Below, one piece after another: positions 10,238 to 20,206 of a DNA stretch of 60,000 nt. The notes beneath the pieces are model-generated. The model made no database searches. It saw only the letters and a list, made by a program, of their open reading frames with translations, and was not told the DNA's origin. The position numbers and the translations under genes were made by a program. Source of the DNA: Apostichopus japonicus (taxonomy: Eukaryota; Echinodermata; Holothuroidea; Aspidochirotida; Stichopodidae). The number at the start of each line of letters is the position of its first letter. Position 1 is the stretch's first letter. The stretch covers positions 1,743,001 through 1,803,000 of the forward strand of contig NC_092575.1 in the NCBI RefSeq assembly GCF_037975245.1, written 5' to 3'.

Positions 10238-13200
10238 CTAAACATCCAAATTGCCCAGCATCTTGGCGCATGCCTGCAGCAACCTACTCGTGGAGCGTTT
10301 CCCCTCCTCGAATTCATCCCAATAGTTTGAAAGCTTCTTTTGGATGTTTTTGTATCCTTTCCTCTCCGCTCTCTTCAATTTTCCTTCTGACACGAGCAGA
10401 ACTTGTACTTTCACAAAGCTGGCCGCTTCGAACATGGCCCATAGAAGAGGATAAAATGGACTCTTAGCCCCTACATCTTTGTTTAATGCATGGTGCCACC
10501 CTGTAAAGAAACAAGTAAGGTAGCTGTTAATTGAATTTCTGCAACTTTTATTATAAAATTTGCATATTACAAATATAAAATATATTATAAAATATTATCT
10601 GCGACAAGTTGAGATATTAATTTAATACCTTTGTGTAATATGACTATTAAAACAAAACAGTCACAAAAATTACTTCAGGGATATAAAGTGTCAACACCTG
10701 TCAATCAGTTACCTTCTACATCATTGTTGGTCCTGATTGACCTACGATACATGCACCATGCATCAGGTGCCCACAGTCCATCGCCCATCCAGGTCTCACG
10801 GATATATAAACACAGGGCCTTCATCTCATCCGATGCTGCCTCCCCTGCCAGAACATCAAACTGGGGCCGGATCTGTCCCACTGGCAGCATCGGCAGAGCC
10901 ATCAACTTCTTTATGAAGGACTGTGATCCACTGTCAGTCAGGTATGCTGTTCGCAAGCCCAAATTTTGCACCTAAGAAGGAAAGGTTGATACCGTGATGA
11001 AAATACAATATGATATAACACATAACCACAACTTAAACAAGAATACCTTTCCAATGAAATAATAACATTTTCTTTGTTTACCTTTCTCCACACTGCTTGG
11101 CGCCAGTGAAAATTGCACCCTAAAATGGTGACATTCTTGAAGATGGATTTTGCCCCTCTCCACATTGCCGCTTCGAAATCCATCACCATGCGCCTCAATC
11201 GTGGTTCAGTAGGCAGGGCACCCTTCACTGCTCTCAGAACTTTCCTGTAATCTTTTCGTTTTCTGCGAGACATTACAGCAAAAAGCAAAGGTACTTGCTT
11301 AATGCTTTCCCCTTGCTGAATGAACGCATGCAACGAAAATAATTGACTGAAAGGAGAGCGGCAGACTTTAAAAGTGGCATCAGCATACCTGCGAGAAGTA
11401 AAGTTAGAAAGGAATTTATAACAACATATATGTTATTAATTAAACAACGTAAGATGGAAGGAAAGAAGTCAGATTTATCATGAAAAAACAAACACAATGT
11501 TAGTTGGTCATAATAAAACACTTACCAGCACTTTGCTTTGGCCAGTAAAGCAAGCTGTTGCTCAGTTGAAAACAACAGATGACGTGCCTCCTCATCCACC
11601 CTTACGTCAGCCACCAGAAATTGCTGTGGAACGTGTTCTAACTGAAAAAAAACAAAAAAAAAAACAAATTATAACCTACTATTTATGTGGGGGGGGGCAG
11701 ACATTTTAAACACAAAAGAACATAAAATAAGTAATTAATACCTGCAGTTCAAAATCCAAATTCTTTGGTTCTTCCGGACGATTCATCCTACGAACGGTCC
11801 TTGTTGTTTGGAGGAGTTGCTCCATACATGGCAACCCAGGGCAATTCCGTGGATCTCCTTCTGGAAGGTGAGTACTCAGTGCCCGGCGAACCAATTGACT
11901 TGGTTTTTCTTTTGGATGGTTAAGTGCCGATTCCTATTAAATGATAAAAGGAGAAATGAATCAGAACTGAACTGACTAACTAAGAGAAATGTGTAGAGAA
12001 TGTTTGAATCACATCTTAGACTAAATTTCTTTGAGAAAAATGACAGTGTATGGGCGAAGACTAATGCCCTAAACTTATATCTGTAGATAATTATAACCAA
12101 CAGCTATGTACCTTTATTTCCTTTCTTATCTTTGCCACACTCTCTGACCCCTGCACTGCCTCGTGTAGGTGACCCTTCAGACTCCTGGTAAAAATTTCTC
12201 CACTTTGTTTTAAACTGGCAGGGCAGTAGGGAATGTCCTTGGAACGTACAGGGCATCTCCATGCAATTGATCCATCTGAAAAAACCAAGAAAATTTGTTT
12301 GATAATATTTTCTCCTATTAGAATTGTGGTAGCCTTTCAGATTTTCATATGATCTGAATTGCAGAAAGGGCAAACATTACACGTAAAAAATACAAACATG
12401 CATAAAAATGGTACACTTCATGTGAATTTAGCCTACCTTTATTAATGTTCCTCAAAATGTAGGAGTAACCCAGGCTGTCGAATATTTTCTCCTTGCCTCT
12501 TGTTGAGCCGCCTTCTAGGAAGGTGTACCTGATTGGTGTGTCCAACTCCAAGGCAACGTCCGGAGTAGGGTCTGGTTGTTCCTGTGCAAGAAATTGAAAG
12601 ATATATTTAAAGCATTGAAATATTTGTTTAAAGATTTGAAATTATGTTGTGGTCTCGTAATTTTAGTTTTGTATAAAAATATCACACACTACAACTGACC
12701 TCGACATCCAAATGACTATCGTCGTTACTATTTCCAGGATCAACGTTCTCCCCAACACTCCCAACAGCCTCACTCAACTGGACAGCATCGCGCTGTTCTT
12801 CCTTGCAGGGAGCACATGTCCAGTAAAAGTTTCGCTGGGACCGAACCAGTGCTAAGTATTGCCTTCGACCCATGACTGAAGTACAAAGTGGGGAAAAAAG
12901 AAAGTGAAAACAGTACGGAGGAGCTTCCCCAAATTTAAAAAATAGAAAAATAATAAGTTGTTAAACATTGTTCCATAATAACATGATTAACACAAGTTGA
13001 TTGACGTTGCTGTGCGTCTCCAATTGTACCCACAGCTATTATTGGTTACACTAAAGACAAGCATTGTTAATTAATTGTGCATGCACTATTCATTGCCGTA
13101 GTCCGATCATACTTGGCTATTGCGCTTTTGTTCAAGGATTAGAAGGGGGTTCACAGAAGAATAAACAGTGGATGATTAAGGGTTGGTCCCGAACTAAAAG

Positions 13201-13718
13201 CCAACATACTCTTTGAACAATATCTTGATAAATAAACTAATATATGTATCGTTGCAATTTGCGACATGACGGTAAAACTTTCAAAGATTTGAACGAGATA
13301 GAAAGAAATAAACACATTTTAAGCGACAAATAGTCAAACGGCGATTTTCACAATTGAATATTTAACGTTTATATAGGCTTAAAAAACAACATCGGTATTT
13401 TGGTATTTTTTTATGAAACGTTAACATTTGTCGTTGCAGTTTGATGTATTACGGGAAAAGTTTGAGGTAGGCCTATATGAAAAGTAATAAAGAGGTATTT
13501 ACGTACTTGATAAAGAAACAACGATTTCCATTTCAGTTATTTTAAAATAAATTAAACAAAGCCTAGCTACTTGCCAAATTCACTTGATGAGAAAAGGGGA
13601 GAGGAATCGACTTACCATTTCCACAAGTACGGTGTTGCCACTTCCTGCAAACATCACATTGAAGTGCCTCCTGACGCGGACGGACGGTAGCGATGCAGCT
13701 AAGACAAAAATCGGCCAT
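10238..13718 (-). CDS. MULE transposase with PHD and FLYWCH zinc fingers, nine exons, 574 aa
   Basis: This enzyme should cut and rejoin the MULE ends; it is predicted nuclear. Exons on the minus strand are 13718-13616, 12875-12700, 12581-12437, 12275-12112, 11933-11742, 11641-11526, 11388-11082, 10971-10713 and 10500-10238. All introns have GT/AG borders and all phases join, giving 1725 nt with one stop. Residues 1-60 form a PHD-type Cys4-His-Cys3 finger. Residues about 112-179 form a FLYWCH finger (C149, C159, H177, H179). Residues about 299-490 are the MULE catalytic core with D302 (ADATFK), D369 (MDFEAA), C390-x2-H393 and E487 (TNNDVEGWH). FLYWCH in animal MULEs is known; the N-terminal PHD finger is less usual to my knowledge. 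No frameshift or stop was found, so it appears functional. The start is the first ATG, four residues before the first zinc ligand. Confidence 0.9.
10713..11388 (-). CDS. Exons 7-8 of the transposase: MULE DDE catalytic domain
   Basis: Exon 7 (11388-11082) holds D302 and D369 and the C-x2-H motif GCNFHWRQ. Exon 8 (10971-10713) ends in RTNNDVE, whose glutamate E487 is the third catalytic acid. Order, spacing and surrounding motifs are those of the MULE transposase domain. All three acids are present, so catalysis should be possible. Confidence 0.88.
12112..12581 (-). CDS. Exons 3-4 of the transposase: FLYWCH zinc finger
   Basis: Exon 3 (12581-12437) carries the aromatic half (YTFLEGG, GYSYIL). 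Exon 4 (12275-12112) carries WRC, the second cysteine in YCPA and the GHLH pair. This is the Cys2-His2 pattern of FLYWCH, a DNA-binding fold related to WRKY/GCM1 and frequent in animal MULE transposases. The intron between the exons splits the domain. Confidence 0.8.
12700..13718 (-). CDS. Exons 1-2 of the transposase: PHD-type zinc finger
   Basis: Exon 1 (13718-13616) supplies C5, C8, C21, C24, H29 and C32; exon 2 (12875-12700) supplies the last two cysteines in FYWTCAPC. The C-x2-C, C-x2-C, H-x2-C, C-x2-C order and the tryptophan before the final pair fit a PHD finger. F4 and W27 sit where H3K4me3-reading PHD fingers such as ING2 have cage aromatics. Histone reading is inference. The end of exon 2 is an acidic, unstructured linker. 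Confidence 0.75.
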
Positions 13719-14176
13719 GATTTTAGATGTAACTTGTAAGAAAGATGGTGCAAAATGCGTGTTCGGGTCTTGAAACAGCCCTTACTTATACAGCCATTTC
13801 AAGCGAAAATCAAAGATACCGCCTTTTACAACTTTTTTTTAAAACCTTCATTACGCGGACCGCAGTTTTAATACTTTATTAGAGACTCAATCCTTCATAA
13901 CGCGGGCGTCCCTTTGCCCTTTTATCCGCCGACCGCCTCATACTTCTTTAATAATCCCTAATTACAAACACCCCAAGCCTCCTCTAAATTATAAGCAGCT
14001 TAACTTTTCTGACATGAACTCAGTCTAACCATCCTTTATTGAAGTTGTTAGATACTTTCTTATGTTATTTTAATCATCCTGCCTGAATTTGGTATCTTAA
14101 AATTAAGGAAAATATAGTGTACAGGTAAGTGGAAAAAAAAAATGTTTTCCGCAGAAAATTTTTTCAGCGGAAAGTA
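13719..14176. promoter_or_regulatory. 5' flank of the transposase gene within the MULE right end
   Basis: This is the only element sequence upstream of the transposase ATG, so its promoter and 5' UTR should lie here; no TATA box was assigned. GCGGAAA-type motifs occur at 14145-14152 and 14167-14174, with two more in the terminal repeat (14181-14188, 14197-14204). Transposase binding here could also affect its own transcription; that is inference. Confidence 0.45.
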
Positions 14177-14215
14177 TTCAGCGGAAAGTAACGTATGCGG
14201 AAAACAACTGAAACC
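14177..14215 (-). repeat. Right terminal inverted repeat of the MULE
   Basis: The reverse complement begins GGTTTCAGTTGTTTTCCGC and matches 766-804 at 35 of 39 positions. It is followed directly by the second AGCTGTTGG. Confidence 0.85.
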
Positions 14216-14224
14216 AGCTGTTGG
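14216..14224. repeat. Right 9-bp target-site duplication of the MULE
   Basis: AGCTGTTGG, identical to 757-765. It lies 417 bases upstream of the RABGEF1 exon that contains the start codon. Confidence 0.85.
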
Positions 14225-14641
14225 TGTGGTCTAAACTGCTTCCAATGATGTTGTCGCATTGTACATAACCTAACTGCGACATGTGTATGTATACATAAGT
14301 ATGTATGTATTTTAGATCCTACTGCAAACAGGAACTTGCGAATAAGCCTCATTGGCTAATCAAAGCCGCAAGCTGACCAAAGTCAGTCTCGTACATTCAT
14401 ATTTAACGTCCATGATTATGAATTGTCAATTGTCTACAACTCTGAAATTGGATGACATACATTAACCTTGGACTGGAGTGACTCGAAAAAATGTTTGAAA
14501 GCCTGTCTGATATGCGATTCAGTTTCAGTTTTTCAGTCAACCTGCCATATCTTATTATGATTTTCAGAATTGTTTAAATTATCCAAAGTAGTTTGTTGTA
14601 TCATTCATGCAATAACAATTCTTTTTCCATCTTTTCTCTTA
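14225..14641 (+). other. Upstream or intron sequence before the first coding exon of RABGEF1
   Basis: No coding exon is seen. It ends in a pyrimidine-rich acceptor (TTTTCTCTTAG, AG at 14640-14641), so a 5' UTR exon must lie further upstream, here or beyond the MULE. A short inverted pair, TGTCGCA and TGCGACA, lies at about 14252-14281. No promoter could be placed. Confidence 0.5.
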
Positions 14642-14868
14642 GTCTGATGTGAACAATTTAAATTCATTGCCAACATGTCACTCCCTGGATTCAGAAGGAA
14701 ACCAAAGAAGCCAGTTTTTCACGTCGACGAGAAAGAATTACTCTGTAAAAATGGTTGTGGTTTCTATGGAAACGTGGCCTGGCAAGGACTCTGCTCGAAA
14801 TGCTGGAGAGAGGTTTCGCAGAAACAAAGAGAAGCCCAGATACAAAGTGATGAAAAACTTGCCAGAGA
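14642..14868 (+). CDS. RABGEF1: RABGEF1 exon with start codon and A20 zinc finger
   Basis: The exon follows an acceptor at 14640-14641, has 33 bases of 5' UTR, and codes from ATG 14675. It encodes [12 protein letters not shown] and GLCSKCW, the C-x3-C-x11-C-x2-C A20 finger, which in Rabex-5 binds ubiquitin and has ligase activity. It ends with two bases of a codon at the donor GTGAGT. Confidence 0.93.
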
Positions 14869-17800
14869 GTGAGTTTATTTTGTATAATTTACTTGATTTG
14901 CATGGTTTATTCTTCATCTCTCTGGAGGGTGGTGTTGTAGATTGGCAAAGCATTGAAGATTGATCCTTTTGAAACTAAATGTGTTGCTGACTGTAAACAA
15001 AATGAAAAGGATTAAACCAACTACAAAATGGGGTAGACCTACCTAATTTATAGGGGATATATCTGGATACAGCTTTGTTTCTTCATGTGTTTCACAAACT
15101 TGCTCCCAGGCCATTATTAAGCTTGATTATAAATCAACAGATCTCAACGTCTATATGAAAACAAAGATAGTTTTAAAGATTTGGGAGAGAAACAATTGTT
15201 ATGAAGAGGTTGATTGGTTCTAAGGATTATGTTTGGTCTTCTTTAATCAGGTTAATTTCCTTAGTCTGGTTGATGCTTGTCTTTAATTGGTAACTCTTGC
15301 TGTGTTTCAAATAAAGCAACTGGTTACATCTGCATTACTTAATCTACTGGGCCCTCTGTGAGATTTTTTTTTACCAGATTCACCTTTACATGTCGCCACA
15401 GTTAGGCCTGACTATTGGAGGTTCAGGGAGGTGGTGGTTTGGGGGGGGGGGGTAGTGGTGGCTATAGCCCCGGGGCCCAGGTTCAATAAGGTTGCCCTGC
15501 AAAATATGAAGGGGGAAGGGAAATATGCGATGAAAGAATAGGGAGTTCACATTGTCATGATCTACTGAAGGAAAAGTGAAGTGCATGAAAGGGTTTTTGG
15601 TGACATATTTGCCAATAGGGCTTAACCTGGTTCTCAAAGCTCACTGTAGTAGTTTGTTTTTCGGTACAAATGAACTATTGCGCATTCATTTACAAAAAAA
15701 GTACAAATATTGATGAAAATAACAACAAATGCTCAGGTTTTAAAAGTACATCATTAGATATAAAACATGGGCACATCTGCTGCTTGTTTTTTGACACAAG
15801 TTTTCTAAACAATAGCTCTGTTTTTTAAACGTACAATGGTATCTTCTGTTCTCAGGATTTATGAGAAGGAAGAGGCTTTGGCTGCCAGATCAAGGTTACC
15901 ACAATCTTCACAGCCCGAGGAACAACTGCCTTCGGAAGATGGCACACAGCAGATGGGAGTCGGTTTCGAAAAGTTCGAAGGCAGGCAACAAAACCGAAAT
16001 AGAGCTACTTCAAAATCTTTGAAAACAATATTATCTAGAAGTCGTCCAGTCAAAGGTCAGTCGTAAATTGCTTAATTTGCGATCGTCTTGTTTTATCAAA
16101 TTTACCATTTGTTTTCTGTACGGAATCAACGCTTAATTCATTGCATCTGGAAAAGTTGATTTTAGAGTAAACAGAATTTGATACCAATGTTCTTTTCCAA
16201 TGTTGAAATGAATTTTTTAACATTTCCCTAATTTCAAGAATGTGTAATCTCTATTCTCTGAAAGAAAATGGGAAAAGCTGTGAAAGTGTGTAGTTTGACC
16301 TTTTAAGGGTTTTTGTGCCTCTTTTGAAGTCAGACTCGTAATGAATTGTGTCGTCTGTTACAGAGACCGCCGACCAGCTATCCGAGAACCAATCACATCG
16401 CAAAGTCAAACGACAACTCAGCACAGAGAGCCGGCAGGCCAAGAGCCGATTCGTGGAATATCTCAGGAGGCTTAACAGAAATATGGCAGAAGATATATAC
16501 AAACAGTGCACTGAATTGGTGGAAAAGATCGAACAGTTTCAAGAGAGACTCTCCATCGATCAGGTGGCAGGGAAGGTTCAGGATTTCTATGCAGAAATGG
16601 GCGACAGGATCGCTAGTCATCACATATATCAAGGTAAAGGGTTTTCGTTATTTCGTCCTTTCATGGATATAATATTGCTTGCAGGGGTGACTTTTATGGT
16701 AAACTGTTTTTTTTTTTACACCCCCTTTAAGAACCTTAAAGTCCATACTGCAGGCATGAGCTTTTTCCGCGGATTTGTGGAATATCCGTGGTTTCTTTTC
16801 TACCTCCGAGATTTACACCTCTCAATTTCCCTTGAATTTCTAACAACAGCGTTGTATCATTTGATCAGTGGTTCGCATGTTTTTCATTACCTTATGGATA
16901 TCCAACATGCAGGGGGACAAAAACTATTATCCTAACACACTGTAGCATACACAAACTGGAGCCTATACCGCAATTTTTGCAAAGTTCTGTGATTTTATTT
17001 TTACCCCAGGCTCATCCCTAATACTGGAAGTTGTCTATAGATACAAAGAATTTGGTTTCTACAAGAGGATTTACTGTTGAGGAGATGTTTGTCAGACAAC
17101 CCTGTTTGAGTAGTTTCATTTTCAGTTGAGAGAAGGAATGGATGGCTTATTATTACTACTCTCTCCATGTACATACCCTCACGTAATTTGCTGAACTAAC
17201 TAGATATACTGTAATGCACTGACTAGAAAAATATGTGCCACGTTGTGACCTAATATATATGTAATCAGTGTACTTCAGGGGCTTCAGTACATCGTATTGT
17301 CTCTCCTGACATGGTGTGTTTTTATCAAGTGTTAAATTTTGATTCTTTAAAGGTGTAACAACGAACCAACAGTCTTCCATAATGGATCACATGGAGAAGT
17401 ACTTAATGACGAGACTTCACAGGGATTTCTTCTCGCCAGCCGATACGGATGACGAACAGAAAGATTTGGCCATCCAGAACAGGATACGGAAGCTCCACTG
17501 GGTGACTGAGGATATGCTCGGAGCCGCTATCGAGGAAAGAAGTGTGGCCGTCAGTCAGCTCATTGTCCAAGCACAAACTGGTCAGTTAAGTTTTCCTCTC
17601 ACCCGGCTGAGTTCAGAAGTTCTTAAGCCTTTACAGACAGTACTTGATGTACATGCGTTTGTGTACCAATTTCAACCAAGTGCATCCCTGTCACATATTG
17701 GATAAATAATACTTGTTTCAGTTCTGTTGGGGGAGGGGGGGGAGGGGGGAGGGGGGTGATTATGAGTATTCGCTGCAGTTATCAATAGTACGCTGTGGGT

Positions 17801-19933
17801 ACTCACTAAGATTATGAGTACTCCCTACAATTAGCAATAGTACACTATGGGTCCTCACTAAGATTATGAGTACTCCCTGCAATTATCAATAGTAGGCTTT
17901 GGGTACTCACTAAGATTAAGAGTACTCACTACAATTATCAATAGTAAGTTATGGGTACTCACCTAGATTATGAGAACTCCCTACAATTATCAATAGTACG
18001 CTGTGGGTACTCACTAAGATTATGAGTACTTCACTACAATTCTCGATAGTACGCTGTGGGTATTCACTAAGATTATGAGTACTCCCTTCAATTATCGATA
18101 GTACGCTGTGGGTCCTCACTAAGATTATGAGTACTCACTACAATGCTCGATAGTACGCTATGGGTACTCGCTAAGATTATGAGTACTCCCTACAATTATC
18201 GATAGTACGCTGTGGGTACTCACTGAGATTATGAGTACTCACTACAATTATCAATATTACCCTGTAGGTACTCACTAAGATTATGAGTACTCCCTACAAT
18301 AATCGATAGTACTCTGAGGGTACTCACTAGAATTCTCCTTGTAGTCTCCTTGATCTATCAACCAGTTTATATAATCTCTCTCTTTACCCAGAACTGATCG
18401 AGATGAACGCTAAGAAGGCTCCGATAGATAAGTTGGGTTGCGTGTCCCGTTGCTGCAAGATCATCTTCCAGATAGTTCAAGCTTCCCAGGGGATCCCAGC
18501 TGGTGCTGACGACTTCCTCCCAGTTCTCATTTACCTCATTCTTAAGGCTAATCCTCCGCAACTCCATTCCAACATTCAGTTCATATCAAGATTCTCCAGT
18601 CCTTCTCGACTCCAGTCTGGAGAGGTTGGCTACTTCTTTACTAATCTGGTGAGTTATTGCTGTCTCTATGGTAACAGGTTTCTTGACCTTGTACTCATTA
18701 GGCAGGAAGTGTTCACTTGGGGTCGTAATGCAGTCAAAGGAGGAAAACGTGATTGGTACAAACAAAGTGAATTAGTTGCAGACAGAAGGGTCTCTTTTGT
18801 TTTTCATATTTTATTGAGGCTATGAAAACAGGTTAAGACGTGTTCTGTTTTAACATCTTAATAATTTCTGCCATTTGATCCAGAGCTTCGTCAGTTTTAT
18901 GCAATCCAATATCCATAACCTAACGCGTCTAATTGAAATAAAAGCAACTTAAATTTAACTAATTACTTTACAAATGTATGCAACACATTAAGTGCACACA
19001 AATTTTCTGGTCTACTTTTGGTCTATATTATATTTGGATTTGTTTGATTTAAGTTTGCATGTGAATAAAAACGATCCTGATGAAAATTCTTAGTTGCCAG
19101 CCAATGTGACAGAGGTCAGATGAGATTAAGTTTTGAAATTAATGTTATTTTGATAAGGTTGTTGATCTCTGAGGATCTATATACACTCATGTTGTTGATC
19201 TTTGATGATCTATATACATTCATGTTGTGAAGACACCTTGATTGGTTACATGAAACTATAAATCTAAGCTGTAGGCTGTTCTTAGATGTCAGTGATTTCA
19301 GAAAAACACTGTCAAGATAATAAATGACATGCAGGTTATGAATGGTGTCTCTCTTTGAGATAACACAGGTTCATCAAAGGGGTATTATGTAAGTCTTTGG
19401 GTAAGTGGGTAGATGGGTGAGTGGGTAGGTGGGTGAGTGGGTGGGTGAGTGGGTAGATGGGTAAGTCGGTCGGAAGACAGTAAGCAAACATGGCAGTTAT
19501 TTCTGTGAGAGTTAACAATTATGACTTAGTCTTTGCTACCTCCCTGCAGACTTGTTCGATAATGTTCGTGGAGAATCTGGACGCCAAGTCCCTGTCGCTA
19601 ACTCAGGAAGAATACGACGATTACATGTCCGGTAAACTCCAGCCCGCCCAGGCGGCAGAACCCATCTGCGAGGGCCTCTTCATGATGTACAACAACATAT
19701 CGGCCCTGGAGGACCTCAGGCGACGCCAGGAGAACCTGATGAAGAACGCTCGGGAATTCAGCCGAGAGATGGAAGCCTGGAAACAGAAGGTGACCAATCA
19801 GATCGAGGACGCCATCAGCAGTAAACCTCTGGTCAAGAAACGGTACAGCAAACAGCCGGTCAACATAGACAACGACGTCGGGGAGGAGATGAAAGGGTTG
19901 CCCGTTCCCATGGAGCCGCAGAAAGTGAATTGA
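14675..19933 (+). CDS. RABGEF1: Rab5 guanine nucleotide exchange factor (Rabex-5), six coding exons, 510 aa
   Basis: Rabex-5 loads GTP on Rab5 at early endosomes, where it partners Rabaptin-5, and it binds ubiquitin. Coding exons are 14675-14868, 15856-16055, 16364-16633, 17353-17580, 18392-18648 and 19550-19933. The borders are GT/AG and all phases agree (1533 nt). The length is close to the human protein of about 490 residues. Seen are an A20-type zinc finger (C24, C28, C40, C43), an inverted ubiquitin-interacting helix at about 65-76 ([14 protein letters not shown]), a helical membrane-targeting segment at about 140-220, the VPS9 domain at about 255-395, and a C-terminal coiled-coil region at about 430-465. 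D337, P341, Y378 and T381 have the spacing of human D313, P317, Y354 and T357, which are needed for exchange. The ATG is the first in the exon and just precedes the zinc finger. Confidence 0.95.
15856..16055 (+). CDS. RABGEF1: RABGEF1 exon 2: inverted ubiquitin-interacting motif and linker
   Basis: Acceptor TTCTCAG and donor AAAG|GTCAGT. It starts with the acidic/alanine helix [12 protein letters not shown], which matches the MIU/IUIM site after the A20 finger. A polar Gln/Ser/Arg-rich linker with [10 protein letters not shown] follows. Confidence 0.88.
16364..16633 (+). CDS. RABGEF1: RABGEF1 exon 3: membrane-binding and helical-bundle region
   Basis: Acceptor CTGTTACAG and donor CAAG|GTAAAG. 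It encodes a basic stretch, then helical sequence ([32 protein letters not shown]) typical of the segment before the VPS9 domain. The frame stays open past the donor to 16935, but that extension reads as hydrophobic non-coding sequence. Confidence 0.9.
17353..17580 (+). CDS. RABGEF1: RABGEF1 exon 4: helical bundle and start of VPS9
   Basis: Acceptor CTTTAAAG and donor ACTG|GTCAGT. It encodes [19 protein letters not shown], then [19 protein letters not shown], the usual entrance to the VPS9 domain. Confidence 0.92.
17731..18335 (+). repeat. 52-bp minisatellite in RABGEF1 intron 4, preceded by a G-run
   Basis: About eleven head-to-tail units, each with ATTATGAGTACTC and GTGGGTACTCACTAAG blocks, run from about 17757 to 18335. 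The period was measured as 52 bases between successive TATGAGTA words, and the units differ by scattered substitutions. A G-rich block (17731-17757) precedes the array. It lies within about 60 bases of the exon 5 acceptor. Confidence 0.88.
18392..18648 (+). CDS. RABGEF1: RABGEF1 exon 5: catalytic core of VPS9
   Basis: Acceptor TTTACCCAG and donor CTG|GTGAGT. It encodes [19 protein letters not shown] and [10 protein letters not shown]. These carry the aspartate finger (D337), P341, Y378 and T381 that define the Rab5 exchange site. Confidence 0.95.
19384..19476 (+). repeat. GGGT/GAGT simple repeat in RABGEF1 intron 5
   Basis: Imperfect GTGGGTGA / GTGGGTAG units lie just before the last coding exon. 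The minus strand reads as a Thr-His-Pro-Leu repeat, which is not a gene. Confidence 0.8.
19550..19933 (+). CDS. RABGEF1: RABGEF1 last coding exon: end of VPS9 and C-terminal region
   Basis: The acceptor is CCCTGCAG and the stop is TGA at 19931-19933. It encodes [20 protein letters not shown], then [19 protein letters not shown] and a charged helix, matching the end of VPS9 and the Rabaptin-binding coiled coil of Rabex-5. The exon is richer in GC than its surroundings. Confidence 0.93.
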   Translation, partial: TCSIMFVENLDAKSLSLTQEEYDDYMSGKLQPAQAAEPICEGLFMMYNNISALEDLRRRQENLMKNAREFSREMEAWKQKVTNQIEDAISSKPLVKKRYSKQPVNIDNDVGEEMKGLPVPMEPQKVN

Positions 19934-20200
19934 GAATAGAGAAAGGGAAACCAGGATGGTTTCACAATTCGATTGAAATAGAGAATTGACGAGGCTGCGT
20001 GCTAGCTCCATGGCATCGTGGAAAAACTCTTGAGAGATGGAATATTGAGAGGATTATTAGGGGTTTTGTTTCAAAGTTTTGAATGTCTCTGGTTTTGATT
20101 CCTTATTAAAGGCAGGAGTTTAAGTTTGGTCCACAAATTCTAGTGACAGTTTTGTCTGCATCATTCATGAGATCTAATGTAAACAATTATGTTTCACTTT

Positions 20201-20206
20201 AATAAA
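20201..20206 (+). terminator. Poly(A) signal for RABGEF1
   Basis: AATAAA lies 268 bases after the stop. A second AATAAA begins near 20239. The true cleavage site needs transcript data. Confidence 0.6.

Larger units (their letters stand above)
766..14215 (-). mobile_element. Composite Mutator-like (MULE) DNA transposon with nested insertion and duplicated left end
   Basis: The element lies between 9-bp direct repeats and ends in 39-bp inverted repeats (35 of 39 positions match). It encodes a complete MULE transposase on the minus strand. The underlying element is best represented by 8520-14215 (5.7 kb), which has a left end, the gene and a right end. The extra 7.75 kb is a second left end (766-1040), a TTAA-flanked insertion (1041-7818) and a direct duplicate of the adjoining 700 bases (7819-8518). 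The duplicated parts differ by no indel and by no substitution that I could see. This suggests very recent events. The intact gene, ends and target duplication suggest a potentially autonomous copy. Confidence 0.87.

Noticed and set aside
16634-16935. Extension of RABGEF1 exon 3 by a long open frame
   Set aside because: A good donor (GTAAAG) lies at 16634, the next exon joins in phase, and the extension is hydrophobic with a poly-T tract.
17757-18335. CRISPR-like array
   Set aside because: Units are contiguous and diverged with no unique spacers, inside an intron of an animal gene; it is a minisatellite.
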